64,000 nucleotides of DNA from Prevotella merdae (GCF_900290275.1 NZ_LT985324.1:757466-821465), one strand, 5' to 3'; positions 1 to 7,581 are shown, counted from the first letter of the stretch. Notes: generated from the letters alone by a model not told the origin. Numbers and translations: made by a program.

Positions 1-368
1 CCAGGAACGATATCATCGTCTTCTATACCCAAACGGTGGATTTCACAAGAACCAAAACTGAAAACAGAATTCCTTTTAATCACTCTCAAATCAAGAAGAT
101 AGGAACTTCCATCAATTTCTATTTCTATCTCAATACAGAAAGAATCCTCACCTCTACGGATAATCCAGTCTTCCCCACCTCTAACTGTCTGGATAGCATC
201 AAGAAGGTTCTTACCTTCCCCCACGGCACGGAGAAAGGCAAACGCATCTAAGACATTTGACTTACCACTAGCATTGGTTCCGATAAGGATACCCAAAGAA
301 TCGATATATATAGTAGAGTCCTTAAAGCTCTTCCAGTTTTGTAACCTAATCTTTGTAATCATTGCCAT
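1..368 (-). CDS. AAA-family ATPase, N-terminal part (cut by window edge)
   Basis: The reading frame starts at the ATG at 368 and runs off the left edge, so only about the first 122 residues are present. The N-terminus MAMITKIRLQNWKSF followed by a Walker A sequence GTNASGKSN near residue 28 is the signature of SMC/RecF-like AAA ATPases (AAA15/AAA21, OLD-like), in which the N-terminal beta strand and P-loop precede a long insertion. Such proteins often act in phage defence or DNA repair, with a second gene or C-terminal nuclease domain, but the rest is not visible, so the role cannot be assigned. It is transcribed away from the toxin-antitoxin pair that follows. Confidence 0.8.
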   Translation of the reverse strand, partial: MAMITKIRLQNWKSFKDSTIYIDSLGILIGTNASGKSNVLDAFAFLRAVGEGKNLLDAIQTVRGGEDWIIRRGEDSFCIEIEIEIDGSSYLLDLRVIKRNSVFSFGSCEIHRLGIEDDDIVP

Positions 369-560
369 TGTTTATTTAAACTCAATATTATAATTTACAA
401 AGCTAATCATTTTTTTCTGAGATAAACAAGAAAATCGCAATAATTCTGCAAGTAACCAGTAAAATGGTGGAACTTATGCACATCGAGACATTGGTCATGA
501 AGGTCACGAAGGTCATTAAGAAATCTGGATGGTTCTCTTGCATTTTTAAGAAAGTTATCG

Positions 561-568
561 TAACTTTG
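561..568 (+). promoter_or_regulatory. Bacteroidetes -7 element of the toxin-antitoxin pair
   Basis: TAACTTTG matches the TAnnTTTG consensus recognised by the primary sigma factor of Bacteroidetes and lies about 38 bases before the antitoxin ATG. Confidence 0.65.
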
Positions 569-605
569 TCAACAAAAGTAAAACACTCTAAAAGAAAGGA
601 ACAAT

Positions 606-824
606 ATGGAAGCAATGGCGTTAAATAAATACCAGAAACATGTGGTCGATATAATGTCCAATGTTGACGAGGCGCAACAAATTGAGATCTCCAATTTGAT
701 TGCAAATTATTTTGCTAAAAAAGCATTTGACGCAGCTGATGAGTTGTGGGACAAAGGTATGATTGGTGAACAAACAATCGAGGAATGGAAACACGAACAC
801 ATGAGAACACCATACTATGAATAG
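606..824 (+). CDS. Putative antitoxin of a PIN-domain toxin-antitoxin pair
   Basis: A 72-residue, mostly helical, acidic protein without a recognisable long DNA-binding domain. It is read directly in front of a PIN toxin gene and overlaps it by 8 bases (its stop codon lies inside the ATGAATAG junction), which implies translational coupling and is the usual arrangement of type II systems, antitoxin first. A good TAnnTTTG promoter sits upstream at 561-568. The C-terminal half (EEWKHEHMRTPYYE) is a plausible toxin-binding tail. The function is inferred from position; the sequence alone does not place it in a named antitoxin family. Confidence 0.7.
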   Translation: MEAMALNKYQKHVVDIMSNVDEAQQIEISNLIANYFAKKAFDAADELWDKGMIGEQTIEEWKHEHMRTPYYE

Positions 825-1236
825 AAAGCAACGAATTGTGCTTGATACAAATTGCTTATTAATGGCAATACCGAGAAGAAGCCCTTATCATAAAATTTTG
901 GAAGATTTTTTTAAAGGAGAATATTTATTATGCGTGTCAAATGAAGTAGTTCTCGAATATGAAGAGATTTTGATTTCAAAAGTTGGTGCCGTTGTGGCAA
1001 ATAATATAATAAATGCTATCTTGGCTTCACAATATACAGTATTTATAAATCCTCAAAATCGTTATCATTTGATAGAGTCAGATCCTGACGACAATAAATT
1101 CGTAGATTGTGCTATTAATGCAAAAGCAAAGTATATTGTTACTCAAGACAGACATTATGATGTGGTGAGGTTCAAACCCAAGTTTGATTTTACAGCAGTA
1201 GATATAGATTATTTCTTAAATATGCTTTCCAATTAG
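817..1236 (+). CDS. PIN-domain toxin (COG1569-like ribonuclease)
   Basis: 139 residues with the acidic constellation of PIN nucleases: LDTN near residue 9, a conserved Glu in the EYEEIL segment near residue 46, DDNKFVDCA near residue 90 and a late TQD. This layout and length match the putative toxin-antitoxin PIN family COG1569, thought to cleave RNA with Mg2+ in the cytoplasm. It overlaps the upstream antitoxin gene by 8 bases and is followed at once by a strong intrinsic terminator, so the two genes form a closed bicistronic unit. Low-GC codon use relative to the core genes downstream fits a mobile module. Confidence 0.85.
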   Translation: MNRKQRIVLDTNCLLMAIPRRSPYHKILEDFFKGEYLLCVSNEVVLEYEEILISKVGAVVANNIINAILASQYTVFINPQNRYHLIESDPDDNKFVDCAINAKAKYIVTQDRHYDVVRFKPKFDFTAVDIDYFLNMLSN

Positions 1237-1268
1237 CCTTTCAGCCTCAACAAGCTGAAAGGCTTTTT
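1236..1268 (+). terminator. Rho-independent terminator after the PIN toxin
   Basis: A perfect 10-bp stem (GCCTTTCAGC / GCTGAAAGGC) with an 8-base loop is followed by five T. It begins on the last base of the toxin stop codon. Confidence 0.9.
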
Positions 1269-1454
1269 ATGTCTTGTCGATTGCTATTGATTGCATAATT
1301 ATTAAGAGAGAGAACAATCCAAAACAAGATAACCGTTGGTAGTACTGTTCAAAGGGAGACTGTCGGATTCCAAGTCGAGAAAAAAAGTAACCAAGTGTAT
1401 TGCTGTGCTGTTTATATCGTATTCACAAGCCGTAGATATTAGCTTCGTCCGACG

Positions 1455-1564
1455 TTTGCTTGCTGTCAAATGTATCTATGCTTGCTATCAAATGTAGATT
1501 TGCTTGCTGTCAAATATGGATTTGCTTGCTATCAAATGTAGATTTGCTTGCTGTAAAATGAAAT
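1455..1564. repeat. Five tandem copies of a 22-bp repeat
   Basis: Units begin at 1455, 1477, 1499, 1521 and 1543. The core of each is GCTTGCTgTCAAATgtagat, with alternation of g/a in the middle; the fifth copy is the most diverged. The array occupies most of the 367-base gap between the terminator and the HU-like gene and ends about 40 bases before that gene's -7 element. No open reading frame is evident here. The rest of the gap (1269-1454) holds nothing I can identify. Confidence 0.9.
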
Positions 1565-1604
1565 TTTATTTCAATAAATCCTTTTAAAATGTTCAACTAT
1601 GTAT

Positions 1605-1612
1605 TACCTTTG
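1605..1612 (+). promoter_or_regulatory. -7 element of the HU-like gene
   Basis: TACCTTTG, 24 bases before the ATG at 1636, matches the TAnnTTTG consensus. Confidence 0.7.
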
Positions 1613-1635
1613 CATGTCTATAATCTATTACAATT

Positions 1636-2238
1636 ATGATAAGATACAAACTACTCAAGGCAAAGCTTACGGGCGATGTGTTTCCTCAGCAAGTGGAGAC
1701 GCAACCATTCTGTTCAAACGACCTTAAAGAAAAACTGAAGAAGCGTTATGGCGCAATATCTGCAGCTGTTCTTGACGATGCTTTCAGTATAATAGCACAT
1801 GAGTTGGGAGAGGGCAAGACTGTCTCTCTCGAAGAATTCGGCTCATTCTCCATACGACTGGGAATGAGCAAGAAGTGTGTTAAGGATTTTAAGAGTGTAC
1901 ATACCAATGACATTAAAGTAAAGGGTGTGCGCTTTAAGCCTTCAAAGCAGCTTCGACTTGAATTGGACAAGCAGGAAATTCACCTGCAGCAAGGCGACAA
2001 GCAAAGACGCAATATTACCACCGACGACCGCTGGGTTATTCTTTACAACTATATTCTCGAGAAGATGAATACCGATTTTCTGCAACGCGAAGACGTCCTC
2101 GTTTCTCCATCTATATACCGCCACCTTACATCATGCACCGATTATACGGCACGCAAGGAACTTGCCCTCTTCGAACAAGAAGGCAAACTAAGAAAGGTAC
2201 ATTCGGCAAGGGTGCTGCTGTATATGCTGGTGGTGTAA
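1636..2238 (+). CDS. HU-family DNA-binding protein (HU-related, long form)
   Basis: 200 residues. The first ~115 residues carry the HU/IHF-related fold seen in Bacteroidetes (helical start, then ISAAVLDDAFSIIAHELGEGKTVSLEEFGSFSI, written in parts: AAVLDDAF and the beta-arm start GSFSIRLG) ending in VRFKPSKQLR. Members of this family (HU-related, with C-terminal extensions) bind DNA, but targets are mostly unknown. The C-terminal ~75 residues (DDRWVILYNYILEK... YRHLTSCTDYTARKELALFEQEGKL) look like a winged-helix-type second domain. The gene stands alone with its own promoter at 1605 and has a 22-bp tandem array directly upstream, which would be a natural candidate binding site; that link is inference. 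Confidence 0.8.
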   Translation: MIRYKLLKAKLTGDVFPQQVETQPFCSNDLKEKLKKRYGAISAAVLDDAFSIIAHELGEGKTVSLEEFGSFSIRLGMSKKCVKDFKSVHTNDIKVKGVRFKPSKQLRLELDKQEIHLQQGDKQRRNITTDDRWVILYNYILEKMNTDFLQREDVLVSPSIYRHLTSCTDYTARKELALFEQEGKLRKVHSARVLLYMLVV

Positions 2239-2306
2239 AATATGTGCAAATATGGATACTTGTACATATTTTAGCATGAGTTGCACAATATATCACAAAA
2301 AAGGCG

Positions 2307-2314
2307 TAACTTTG
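2307..2314 (+). promoter_or_regulatory. -7 element of the kinase-like locus
   Basis: TAACTTTG with an upstream TTGC about 22 bases away. Its position excludes translation starts upstream of ~2320 for the following gene. Confidence 0.6.
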
Positions 2315-2346
2315 CAAACGAAATATCGAACCATATAATATTAATA

Positions 2347-3036
2347 ATGAATGGAGATACAGCTGAACGAATATCACAAGAAGGTCAATGCTCAGAAGAT
2401 GGCTTCCATGGCTTATTGGCGAGAGCATCCGCTTTCGCTGGAGCAGTGCTTAGCTCAATTCAAGCGCTTGCGGGAACAACGGCTTGCAAGGGAGTCCAAA
2501 TTGCAAGGCTAAAAGACAGGGCTAAGGAGAATGATTGCTGGATTGAAGATCCGAAATCATTAGGAGTGTTCTCTGACCGAGGTTCAGAGAACGAGGTTTA
2601 TATGTGCTATGATGGAATACACGTCTATAAACTTAACGACTTCCGTTATTCAGACGACAACCTTACTCCTTTCTTTGAACGCATTCCTGCCCATAATCAA
2701 TACTTTCCAGATTGCGCCTACGATTTCATCGGTTTCTCACAGAATCGAGACGGTAAAGTTTGTGCTGTCCTTCGCCAACAACTTGTTGTAAATGCGCGGG
2801 AAGCTACTCCCGAAGAAATCAAGGCTGAGCTTGAGCGTATCGGTTTTCACGCAGAAGACAATGGAGAATATTTCACCAATGGCATTCACGACATCTTCGA
2901 TGCCGTACCTAATAATGTAATGGTTGGAGATGACGGCAACTACTATTTCATAGACACCATCATCTTCAAATCAGATACGGATGGTTTGGATACTTACAAG
3001 AAATTCTCCCCGAACTATAGAAAAAGTAAGGAGTAA
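2347..3036 (+). CDS. Polyvalent-protein kinase-like domain protein (start uncertain)
   Basis: From about base 2500 the translation resembles the Ser/Thr/Tyr kinase-like domain found in polyvalent proteins of mobile elements: a glycine-loop-like GSENEVYM, a lysine in VYKLND, the segment DDNLTPFFERI, a hinge-like AVLRQQ, DAVPNNV as catalytic-loop equivalent and GNYYFIDTII as the DFG-like strand. Such domains occur on phages and conjugative elements of Bacteroides and relatives; substrates are unknown. The nominal ATG at 2347 would add about 50 residues of alanine-rich sequence that looks out of frame; the upstream 53-residue frame at 2351 looks more authentic. The real start may be a non-ATG codon near 2500, or the gene may be frameshifted. 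Confidence 0.65.
   Translation: MNGDTAERISQEGQCSEDGFHGLLARASAFAGAVLSSIQALAGTTACKGVQIARLKDRAKENDCWIEDPKSLGVFSDRGSENEVYMCYDGIHVYKLNDFRYSDDNLTPFFERIPAHNQYFPDCAYDFIGFSQNRDGKVCAVLRQQLVVNAREATPEEIKAELERIGFHAEDNGEYFTNGIHDIFDAVPNNVMVGDDGNYYFIDTIIFKSDTDGLDTYKKFSPNYRKSKE
2351..2512 (+). CDS. Small leader protein or N-terminal part of the kinase-like gene
   Basis: A 53-residue frame beginning MEIQLNEYHKKVNAQ and containing MASMAYWREHPLS and QFKRLREQRLARE. The composition (Arg/Glu/Gln-rich amphipathic helices, no codon oddities) looks coding, whereas the frame 4 bases upstream over the same stretch looks non-coding. It ends with TAA at 2510-2512, exactly where the convincing kinase-like frame takes over in the -1 phase. 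It is either a separate small protein coupled to the kinase, or the true N-terminus of one protein now separated by a single-base change. Confidence 0.55.
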   Translation: MEIQLNEYHKKVNAQKMASMAYWREHPLSLEQCLAQFKRLREQRLARESKLQG

Positions 3037-3090
3037 AACTGTACTCATTACCATTTCATGAGATATCAATATTGCAATCTACTAAACAAA

Positions 3091-3837
3091 TTATTGTGGT
3101 TTTAAGGCAGATGTTGGAATTATCATATTGAAAGCTTCACCCTCTATACAAACAACAGCATTTCCCCGTATAATTTTAATAAATTTTGCACGACGTCCTG
3201 CAGGTATCATTTTTGCCCTACCATCAAGTAACATCTGGGTAACACCCATATCATTTTGATCCACGGAATATTGTGTTAAAAGCTCATTGTCTTCCTTATC
3301 ATAAGTAGCTATTGTATTATGCTGTATGACATATTCTTTGTTGGGAATTAATTCTTCCATATCACCTTTTGCTTCCAGACTCGGTCTACCAGAAAACTTT
3401 ATCACTAATCCCAATGCAATACATAGTAAAACTATCAAATAAAACTTTTTATTGTTACTTTTGCTTTTACCATTTGTTGACTTTTCATTATCACCTGTAG
3501 GCCTTATTATTTCTCCTTTAGCTCTATCATTTAACACAAAATCATCCGATGCTGGAGTTTTAACCAGATTTGCTTCCATTAATATAGCTAGTGCAGGAGA
3601 TTGCACACCACCAACATAAGGCTTGAGAGTCGTTGTGTTGATAAGAGGTAAATCCATATAGGCATTATATAGATTTGCCATATTAATTTGAAAAGAGGTT
3701 CCGCCCCCTCTTTTACCGCAGATCAAATTATCGATGATATGAATATCATAATATTTCTGACCAGTCACACTTGTCGCTCTAGTAACCTTAGATAATATGC
3801 TTACAAATTCATTATACGATAAAGACATTGTTTCCAA
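3091..3837 (-). CDS. Hypothetical membrane-anchored protein
   Basis: 248 residues from the ATG at 3837; an alternative ATG lies at 3828 (MSLSYNEF). The first ~115 residues form a soluble domain with GGGTSFQINMANLYNAY and SPALAILMEANLV, followed by a Lys/Ser/Asn-rich linker, one transmembrane helix (FYLIVLLCIALGLVIKF, about residues 132-148) and a ~95-residue C-terminal domain. The layout suggests a cytoplasmic N-domain tethered to the membrane. I do not recognise the family. It is the last of three overlapping minus-strand frames (3983-4123, 3801-3998, this one), suggesting a small operon. Confidence 0.7.
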   Translation of the reverse strand: METMSLSYNEFVSILSKVTRATSVTGQKYYDIHIIDNLICGKRGGGTSFQINMANLYNAYMDLPLINTTTLKPYVGGVQSPALAILMEANLVKTPASDDFVLNDRAKGEIIRPTGDNEKSTNGKSKSNNKKFYLIVLLCIALGLVIKFSGRPSLEAKGDMEELIPNKEYVIQHNTIATYDKEDNELLTQYSVDQNDMGVTQMLLDGRAKMIPAGRRAKFIKIIRGNAVVCIEGEAFNMIIPTSALKPQ

Positions 3838-3998
3838 CTATTTTGCCAACTGTTTCCCAGAAGTAAGCGATTAATAAAAAGGAAAAGCGTGGGAACTATT
3901 GCCGTTACCAAGACTGAGGTTGTGGAAGGACCTGCTAAACGATAACAGACAATAGCCCACGCTATGAGGTATATTATGCCCTTCACAAAAGGGTACAA
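3801..3998 (-). CDS. Possible small two-helix membrane protein
   Basis: 65 residues starting at a TTG codon immediately after an in-frame TAA. Two hydrophobic stretches (IIYLIAWAIVCY and VLVTAIVPTLFLFI) suggest two membrane helices. The frame overlaps the preceding small frame by 16 bases and the following 248-residue gene by about 37 bases. Chained overlaps on one strand favour a real operon; the non-ATG start and short length leave doubt. No family recognised. Confidence 0.4.
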   Translation of the reverse strand: MYPFVKGIIYLIAWAIVCYRLAGPSTTSVLVTAIVPTLFLFINRLLLGNSWQNSWKQCLYRIMNL

Positions 3999-4123
3999 TT
4001 ATCCCATGCGTGAGCAGCATTGCCATCATCCTTGTTTAGCTTGAAACTTCCACATTTCAGTCCTTGGATAATATCAAAACGCTCTATACTAAATTGAGCC
4101 TTCATCACAGCAAGTCTTTTCAT
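3983..4123 (-). CDS. Possible small protein heading the membrane-protein operon
   Basis: 46 residues from ATG at 4123 (MKRLAVMKAQFSIERFD ... LNKDDGNAAHAWDN). A TAnnTTTG promoter lies only 19 bases upstream (4142-4149 on the minus strand), giving a very short leader. The hydrophilic sequence and codon use are compatible with coding. It could be a cytosolic N-terminal segment originally continuous with the next frame. Confidence 0.4.
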   Translation of the reverse strand: MKRLAVMKAQFSIERFDIIQGLKCGSFKLNKDDGNAAHAWDNCTLL

Positions 4124-4141
4124 GCTGCTCCAACTCAAATG

Positions 4142-4149
4142 CAAAGGTA
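4142..4149 (-). promoter_or_regulatory. -7 element for the 4123-3091 gene group
   Basis: TACCTTTG on the minus strand (CAAAGGTA on plus), just before the ATG at 4123. Confidence 0.6.
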
Positions 4150-4210
4150 ATGAATAATTCGGAAAGTCGTATCATTTTAAATAAGCTTTTTCGGAGCAGG
4201 GACTTACATC

Positions 4211-4333
4211 ATGCAAAGAAGACAGCTCTACGAACGTGAACGCGACAAGGACTCCCATATATTGAAGCGAAAGGAAGAGTATTTTTCTCTGACACAAGCG
4301 TCTGCTAGGACTTGCGAATTGCTCCTTGCGTGA
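4211..4333 (+). other. Gap of about 350 bases with one weak 40-residue frame
   Basis: Between the promoter at 4142 and the gene ending at 4504 the only candidate is a plus-strand frame of 40 residues (MQRRQLYERERDKDSH...), charged and helical in appearance but without promoter or context. It may be a remnant. I see nothing else in 4150-4503. Confidence 0.2.
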
Positions 4334-4503
4334 TTTTTCAGCTCATGTCGCACACGTCTTATTGATCATAATACGTTACAACAAACTCGTTTCCATAAAG
4401 AGAACGCTTGACTACGATACAATTGGCGGGCTCTTTATGGGAGTGCATGAGTTGACTGTGGTTGAGGAAATATTGTGACAAAGTAGTAAAGTGTCAAGAC
4501 GGT

Positions 4504-5664
4504 CTATCTGTCTGGCATTATTTCTGCCACATGGTTTCGTTTGGTTCCTTCTTTTCCACGCTTCAGGAAAAGGAGCAGCCAGACGTGTTTGCCCACAGCA
4601 ATCTTCTGTTTGTCCTCATTACTAATAGCTGCGATTGAGGCAAATCCTTCCTTGCTTATTGTTCCTTCGTTTGTTGGGCGTATGTCTTGGGTTATGGCAT
4701 AGCGTATGAATTGTTCTTGGTGGTTGACAAATGTAATTTCGGCTTCGTACATTCCGAAGGCTTTACGTCCTTCGTCTTTGTTGAGTATACGGATTATGGC
4801 AGCCGACTTAAAGTGGTCGCCATTAGCTATGATGGGACAAAAGAGAACGAAGCTGCCGTTTGAGATGTTCTGTATGGATGGTTGTGTGGATAGTGTAGAC
4901 TTTTCTGCCACGAAGTGTTGCGACTGAGCGTTGTATATGTGTACATGGTTATGCGACTCGTCTATGCCGTCAACATATCCCACTTGTGTGCTGAAAACCT
5001 CGTCAACACGTTTCTTTGAGACAACAATCTCTGAGGCTCGCTCCTTGCCTTGACGCGACACACGGGTAAGAACATCGAACAATCGTCCGCATATCTCCCA
5101 AGGTTTGCAAGGAAACTGATGGCTGTCGGCTATAAACTCGGAACCATTGGCGGCTACGAGCTTGACGTATCTACGCTTCTTGCCATCTGATATCTTCTCG
5201 AAAACCTTTACGGCATACATACTAACTATAAGGTTGCAATCCTCGCGCTCTTCTTCGGGATGATGAAGCAGATACGACTGTAAGGCTCGTTCAACGCGCT
5301 CTACAAGTGCCAGGTATGTGCGTCCGTCCTTGCTTGTTTGGCGTTCCTTGTCTTGGTTGCGCAAGTTGCCTTTATATCCCCATGCTTTTAAGAATTGTGG
5401 AAATCGGAAGTCGGGATATTCCTCGCTTACCTTGGCAGCAATGCCTAACATGAGAGAGTTGATGAGCGAAGGCTCGTTGACGTGCAACTTCATATAGGCA
5501 GCGAGTAGAGTGCGCGACATTACAGAACCTTCGTTCTTATAGTTCTCTTTAAGGTATCGGTATATTGCCCATTGGGTTTCATCGGGATGAGATGCGCCGT
5601 TGTTAATGGATTCAAGTAGCTCGTCCCACGAGAGCACTTGTTGGGTGTTGTAGGTTAGTGGCAT
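4504..5664 (-). CDS. Conserved hypothetical protein
   Basis: 386 residues, soluble, no signal peptide or membrane helix. The N-terminal half is helical and charged; the C-terminal half alternates strand-like stretches with basic loops (VGYVDGIDESHNHVHIYN; SFVLFCPIIANGDHF; KHVWLLLFLKRGKEG), which could be beta-barrel modules, perhaps nucleic-acid binding. I do not recognise a named family. It precedes nothing obvious on its strand and lies 39 bases downstream of the LOG-family gene, so the two may be co-transcribed. Confidence 0.65.
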   Translation of the reverse strand: MPLTYNTQQVLSWDELLESINNGASHPDETQWAIYRYLKENYKNEGSVMSRTLLAAYMKLHVNEPSLINSLMLGIAAKVSEEYPDFRFPQFLKAWGYKGNLRNQDKERQTSKDGRTYLALVERVERALQSYLLHHPEEEREDCNLIVSMYAVKVFEKISDGKKRRYVKLVAANGSEFIADSHQFPCKPWEICGRLFDVLTRVSRQGKERASEIVVSKKRVDEVFSTQVGYVDGIDESHNHVHIYNAQSQHFVAEKSTLSTQPSIQNISNGSFVLFCPIIANGDHFKSAAIIRILNKDEGRKAFGMYEAEITFVNHQEQFIRYAITQDIRPTNEGTISKEGFASIAAISNEDKQKIAVGKHVWLLLFLKRGKEGTKRNHVAEIMPDR

Positions 5665-5702
5665 AATAGATGTGTTTTTAGAGATGATGTGTGTATTTTG
5701 TT

Positions 5703-6242
5703 TTAGGATTCTTGCTGTATGAGTTGCGTAAGCTCGTCAATATTGTTGGCAACCTCAATCATGTTGTGCCAATTGCCGCGAATCATGCCCTTGCTGTCGA
5801 GGTCGTCCATAAGAGCAATAAGAGCGTTCCAAAAGCCTTTCATATTATAAAGTATCACCTTCTTGGAGTGGTATCCAATGCTGTTTGAGGCAGCAACGCT
5901 GAATATCTCGTCTAATGAGCCAACACCACCGGGAAGGGCAACAACAATGTCGCATTGGTTAATCATCAAGTCCTTGCGGTCGGATAGATTGTCGGTAGGG
6001 TAGTGTACATCGATATAATCGGACATACGTCCGCCCTTTTCCACAAGTGATGGTACAACACCTATAACACGTCCGCCTCCTTGGTGCATAGCCTTGGCTA
6101 TGCAGTTCATAAGTCCTTGGTTGGTACCTCCAAATATTAGGTCGTGATGGTTTTGTGCCATCCATTTGCCAAACTCATCGGTAAGGCTAAAGAAGTCGGG
6201 GTCGATATGCTCGTTAGCAGAGCAGAATACTGCAATTTTCAT
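5703..6242 (-). CDS. LOG-family protein (nucleotide 5'-monophosphate phosphoribohydrolase)
   Basis: 179 residues, the usual length of LOG (Lonely guy)/TIGR00730 proteins once misnamed lysine decarboxylases. Diagnostic motifs are GGTNQGLM near residue 39, SDRKDLMI and the active-site PGGVGSLDEIF near residue 104. The family hydrolyses N6-modified AMP or other nucleoside 5'-monophosphates to the free base and ribose 5-phosphate in the cytoplasm. The bacterial in vivo substrate is often unclear. The ATG at 6242 follows, by three bases, a perfect 17-bp inverted repeat, so expression may be controlled at the leader. Confidence 0.88.
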   Translation of the reverse strand: MKIAVFCSANEHIDPDFFSLTDEFGKWMAQNHHDLIFGGTNQGLMNCIAKAMHQGGGRVIGVVPSLVEKGGRMSDYIDVHYPTDNLSDRKDLMINQCDIVVALPGGVGSLDEIFSVAASNSIGYHSKKVILYNMKGFWNALIALMDDLDSKGMIRGNWHNMIEVANNIDELTQLIQQES

Positions 6243-6245
6243 AGC

Positions 6246-6290
6246 TTTATTTGTAACTTAGCGTTTTTAATTTGCTAAGTTACAAATAAA
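6246..6290. promoter_or_regulatory. Perfect 17-bp inverted repeat at the LOG gene leader
   Basis: TTTATTTGTAACTTAGC at 6246-6262 is the exact reverse complement of 6274-6290, with an 11-base spacer. It lies immediately upstream of the ATG at 6242, so it could be an operator, an mRNA hairpin covering the ribosome entry region, or the terminator of the 7581-6404 transcript. Confidence 0.8.
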
Positions 6291-6403
6291 AAATAGTATG
6301 CCAAAGTCTTTATACAAAATAATTATCCCCAAAACTCCTTGGTAATTGGGTATTATTGTGATAGGCTACTCTCAATTTATTAATCTTTATTTTTGAGCTT
6401 CAT

Positions 6404-7012
6404 TTATTGCTCTTTGCTGATTTCCTCAATCTGCTTTATCATTTCGTCATTGGTCTTTTGCATCTTGCGATAAATCCACCAAGAAACTGCTATTCCTATT
6501 ACACCGCCCACGACACCACCGTAGAATACACCCCACATGCCGGTGTCGGCATCTATTGACATGAGGTGCAAGCTTATTTCTATTGAGAACCATATGATTA
6601 AGCCTATTAAGGCTATTAACATTACGGCGGCTTGCTTAGTGCGACGTTGTTTCATTCTTAGCAATTTCTCCATTGTGTTGACAAGGTTGTCGCGGCTGTA
6701 GTCGCTGTTTTTGATAGCCCGCATATTGATGTCGTAGTCGCACCAAACATCACATAGAAGCAATATGATGAACGTGCTTGTGCTCCACCAAGACAAGTCG
6801 AGGTAGTATTTGGCGGCAAAAGCTAAGTATAGAAATATAGGGATGAGAATAATCTCGCCTATGATCATCTTCTTAATCCATGAGAATTTCTTCTTCATCG
6901 ATTCAGCCATAATACGGCTGTTGATAATCTCTTGTTGTTCAAGTTGTTTCTTGAACGATGCCATCTGCGAACGCATAATCTCGAGTTCGTTGTTATTGTT
7001 TATCTTTTCCAT
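6404..7012 (-). CDS. Membrane protein paired with the ECF sigma factor
   Basis: 202 residues: a charged coiled-coil-prone start (residues 1-45), then about four hydrophobic helices (MIIGEIILIPIFLYLAF; STFIILLLCDVW; AVMLIALIGLIIWF; GVVGGVIGIAVSWWIY) and a charged C-terminal tail. It lies downstream of the ECF sigma gene on the same strand with ~90 bases between them, the place where anti-sigma factors or sigma-linked membrane sensors are found. No zinc-type anti-sigma HxxxCxxC motif is present, so an anti-sigma role is inference only. Confidence 0.65.
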   Translation of the reverse strand: MEKINNNNELEIMRSQMASFKKQLEQQEIINSRIMAESMKKKFSWIKKMIIGEIILIPIFLYLAFAAKYYLDLSWWSTSTFIILLLCDVWCDYDINMRAIKNSDYSRDNLVNTMEKLLRMKQRRTKQAAVMLIALIGLIIWFSIEISLHLMSIDADTGMWGVFYGGVVGGVIGIAVSWWIYRKMQKTNDEMIKQIEEISKEQ

Positions 7013-7104
7013 ATAGAATGATTTTTGTAGGTTGAATATTGATGATAATATAAAGGTATTCCATTATCTTGTGGAATAATAGATAAAAATATTAACGCTA
7101 ATGG

Positions 7105-7581
7105 TTATTCCTTCATTCGTTTCAGTTGTTCACGGATGCGCACCAATCTGACAGAAACATTCTTTGGCGTAATGCCGATGATAGCAGCAATTTCGTCGTA
7201 GCTGATATCTTCGAGCCATAACAACACTATTGCACGGTCGAGAGGTTGCAGGCGGCTTATGCGTCGATGCAGAAACTGAGCCTGTTCTGATTTCACTTCA
7301 CGGCTGTTGAAATAGTCTACGTCCATAGACAGCTGTGCCTTATGGTTGCGTTTCTTGCGTTTGTCGATGGTGATGCAAGTGTTAAGTGCTACACGGTAAA
7401 TCCATGTTTTGATGTTGCTGCGTCCGTCAAACGATTCCATGCCGTTCCACAGTCTTATGAGCACCTCCTGAAACATGTCGGCAACCTCGTCGTTGTCTTT
7501 TGAGAACATATAGCACACGGTATATATGGTGCTACGGTTGCGACGAACAATGTCGGTGAATTGTTGTTCGTTTTCTTTCAT
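7105..7581 (-). CDS. ECF-type RNA polymerase sigma-70 factor
   Basis: 158 residues, typical ECF length. Region 2 is seen around residues 10-75 (DEVADMFQEVLIRLWNG, FDGRSNIKTWIYRVALN), and region 4 around 105-155 with the HTH segment ISYDEIAAIIGITPKNVSVR. It directs RNA polymerase to a dedicated promoter set, usually under an extracytoplasmic signal. The membrane protein encoded next on the same strand is a plausible regulatory partner. No anti-sigma gene of the classical type is adjacent. Confidence 0.9.
   Translation of the reverse strand: MKENEQQFTDIVRRNRSTIYTVCYMFSKDNDEVADMFQEVLIRLWNGMESFDGRSNIKTWIYRVALNTCITIDKRKKRNHKAQLSMDVDYFNSREVKSEQAQFLHRRISRLQPLDRAIVLLWLEDISYDEIAAIIGITPKNVSVRLVRIREQLKRMKE

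Noticed and set aside
2281..2350. Start of the kinase-like gene at 2281
   Set aside because: It lies upstream of the promoter's -7 element at 2307-2314, so it cannot be transcribed from it, and the codons look non-coding.
7058..7078. Short inverted repeat TATTCCA/TGGAATA downstream of the ECF sigma gene
   Set aside because: Seven-base arms in an AT-rich gap are within chance expectation and there is no second copy at the sigma factor promoter.
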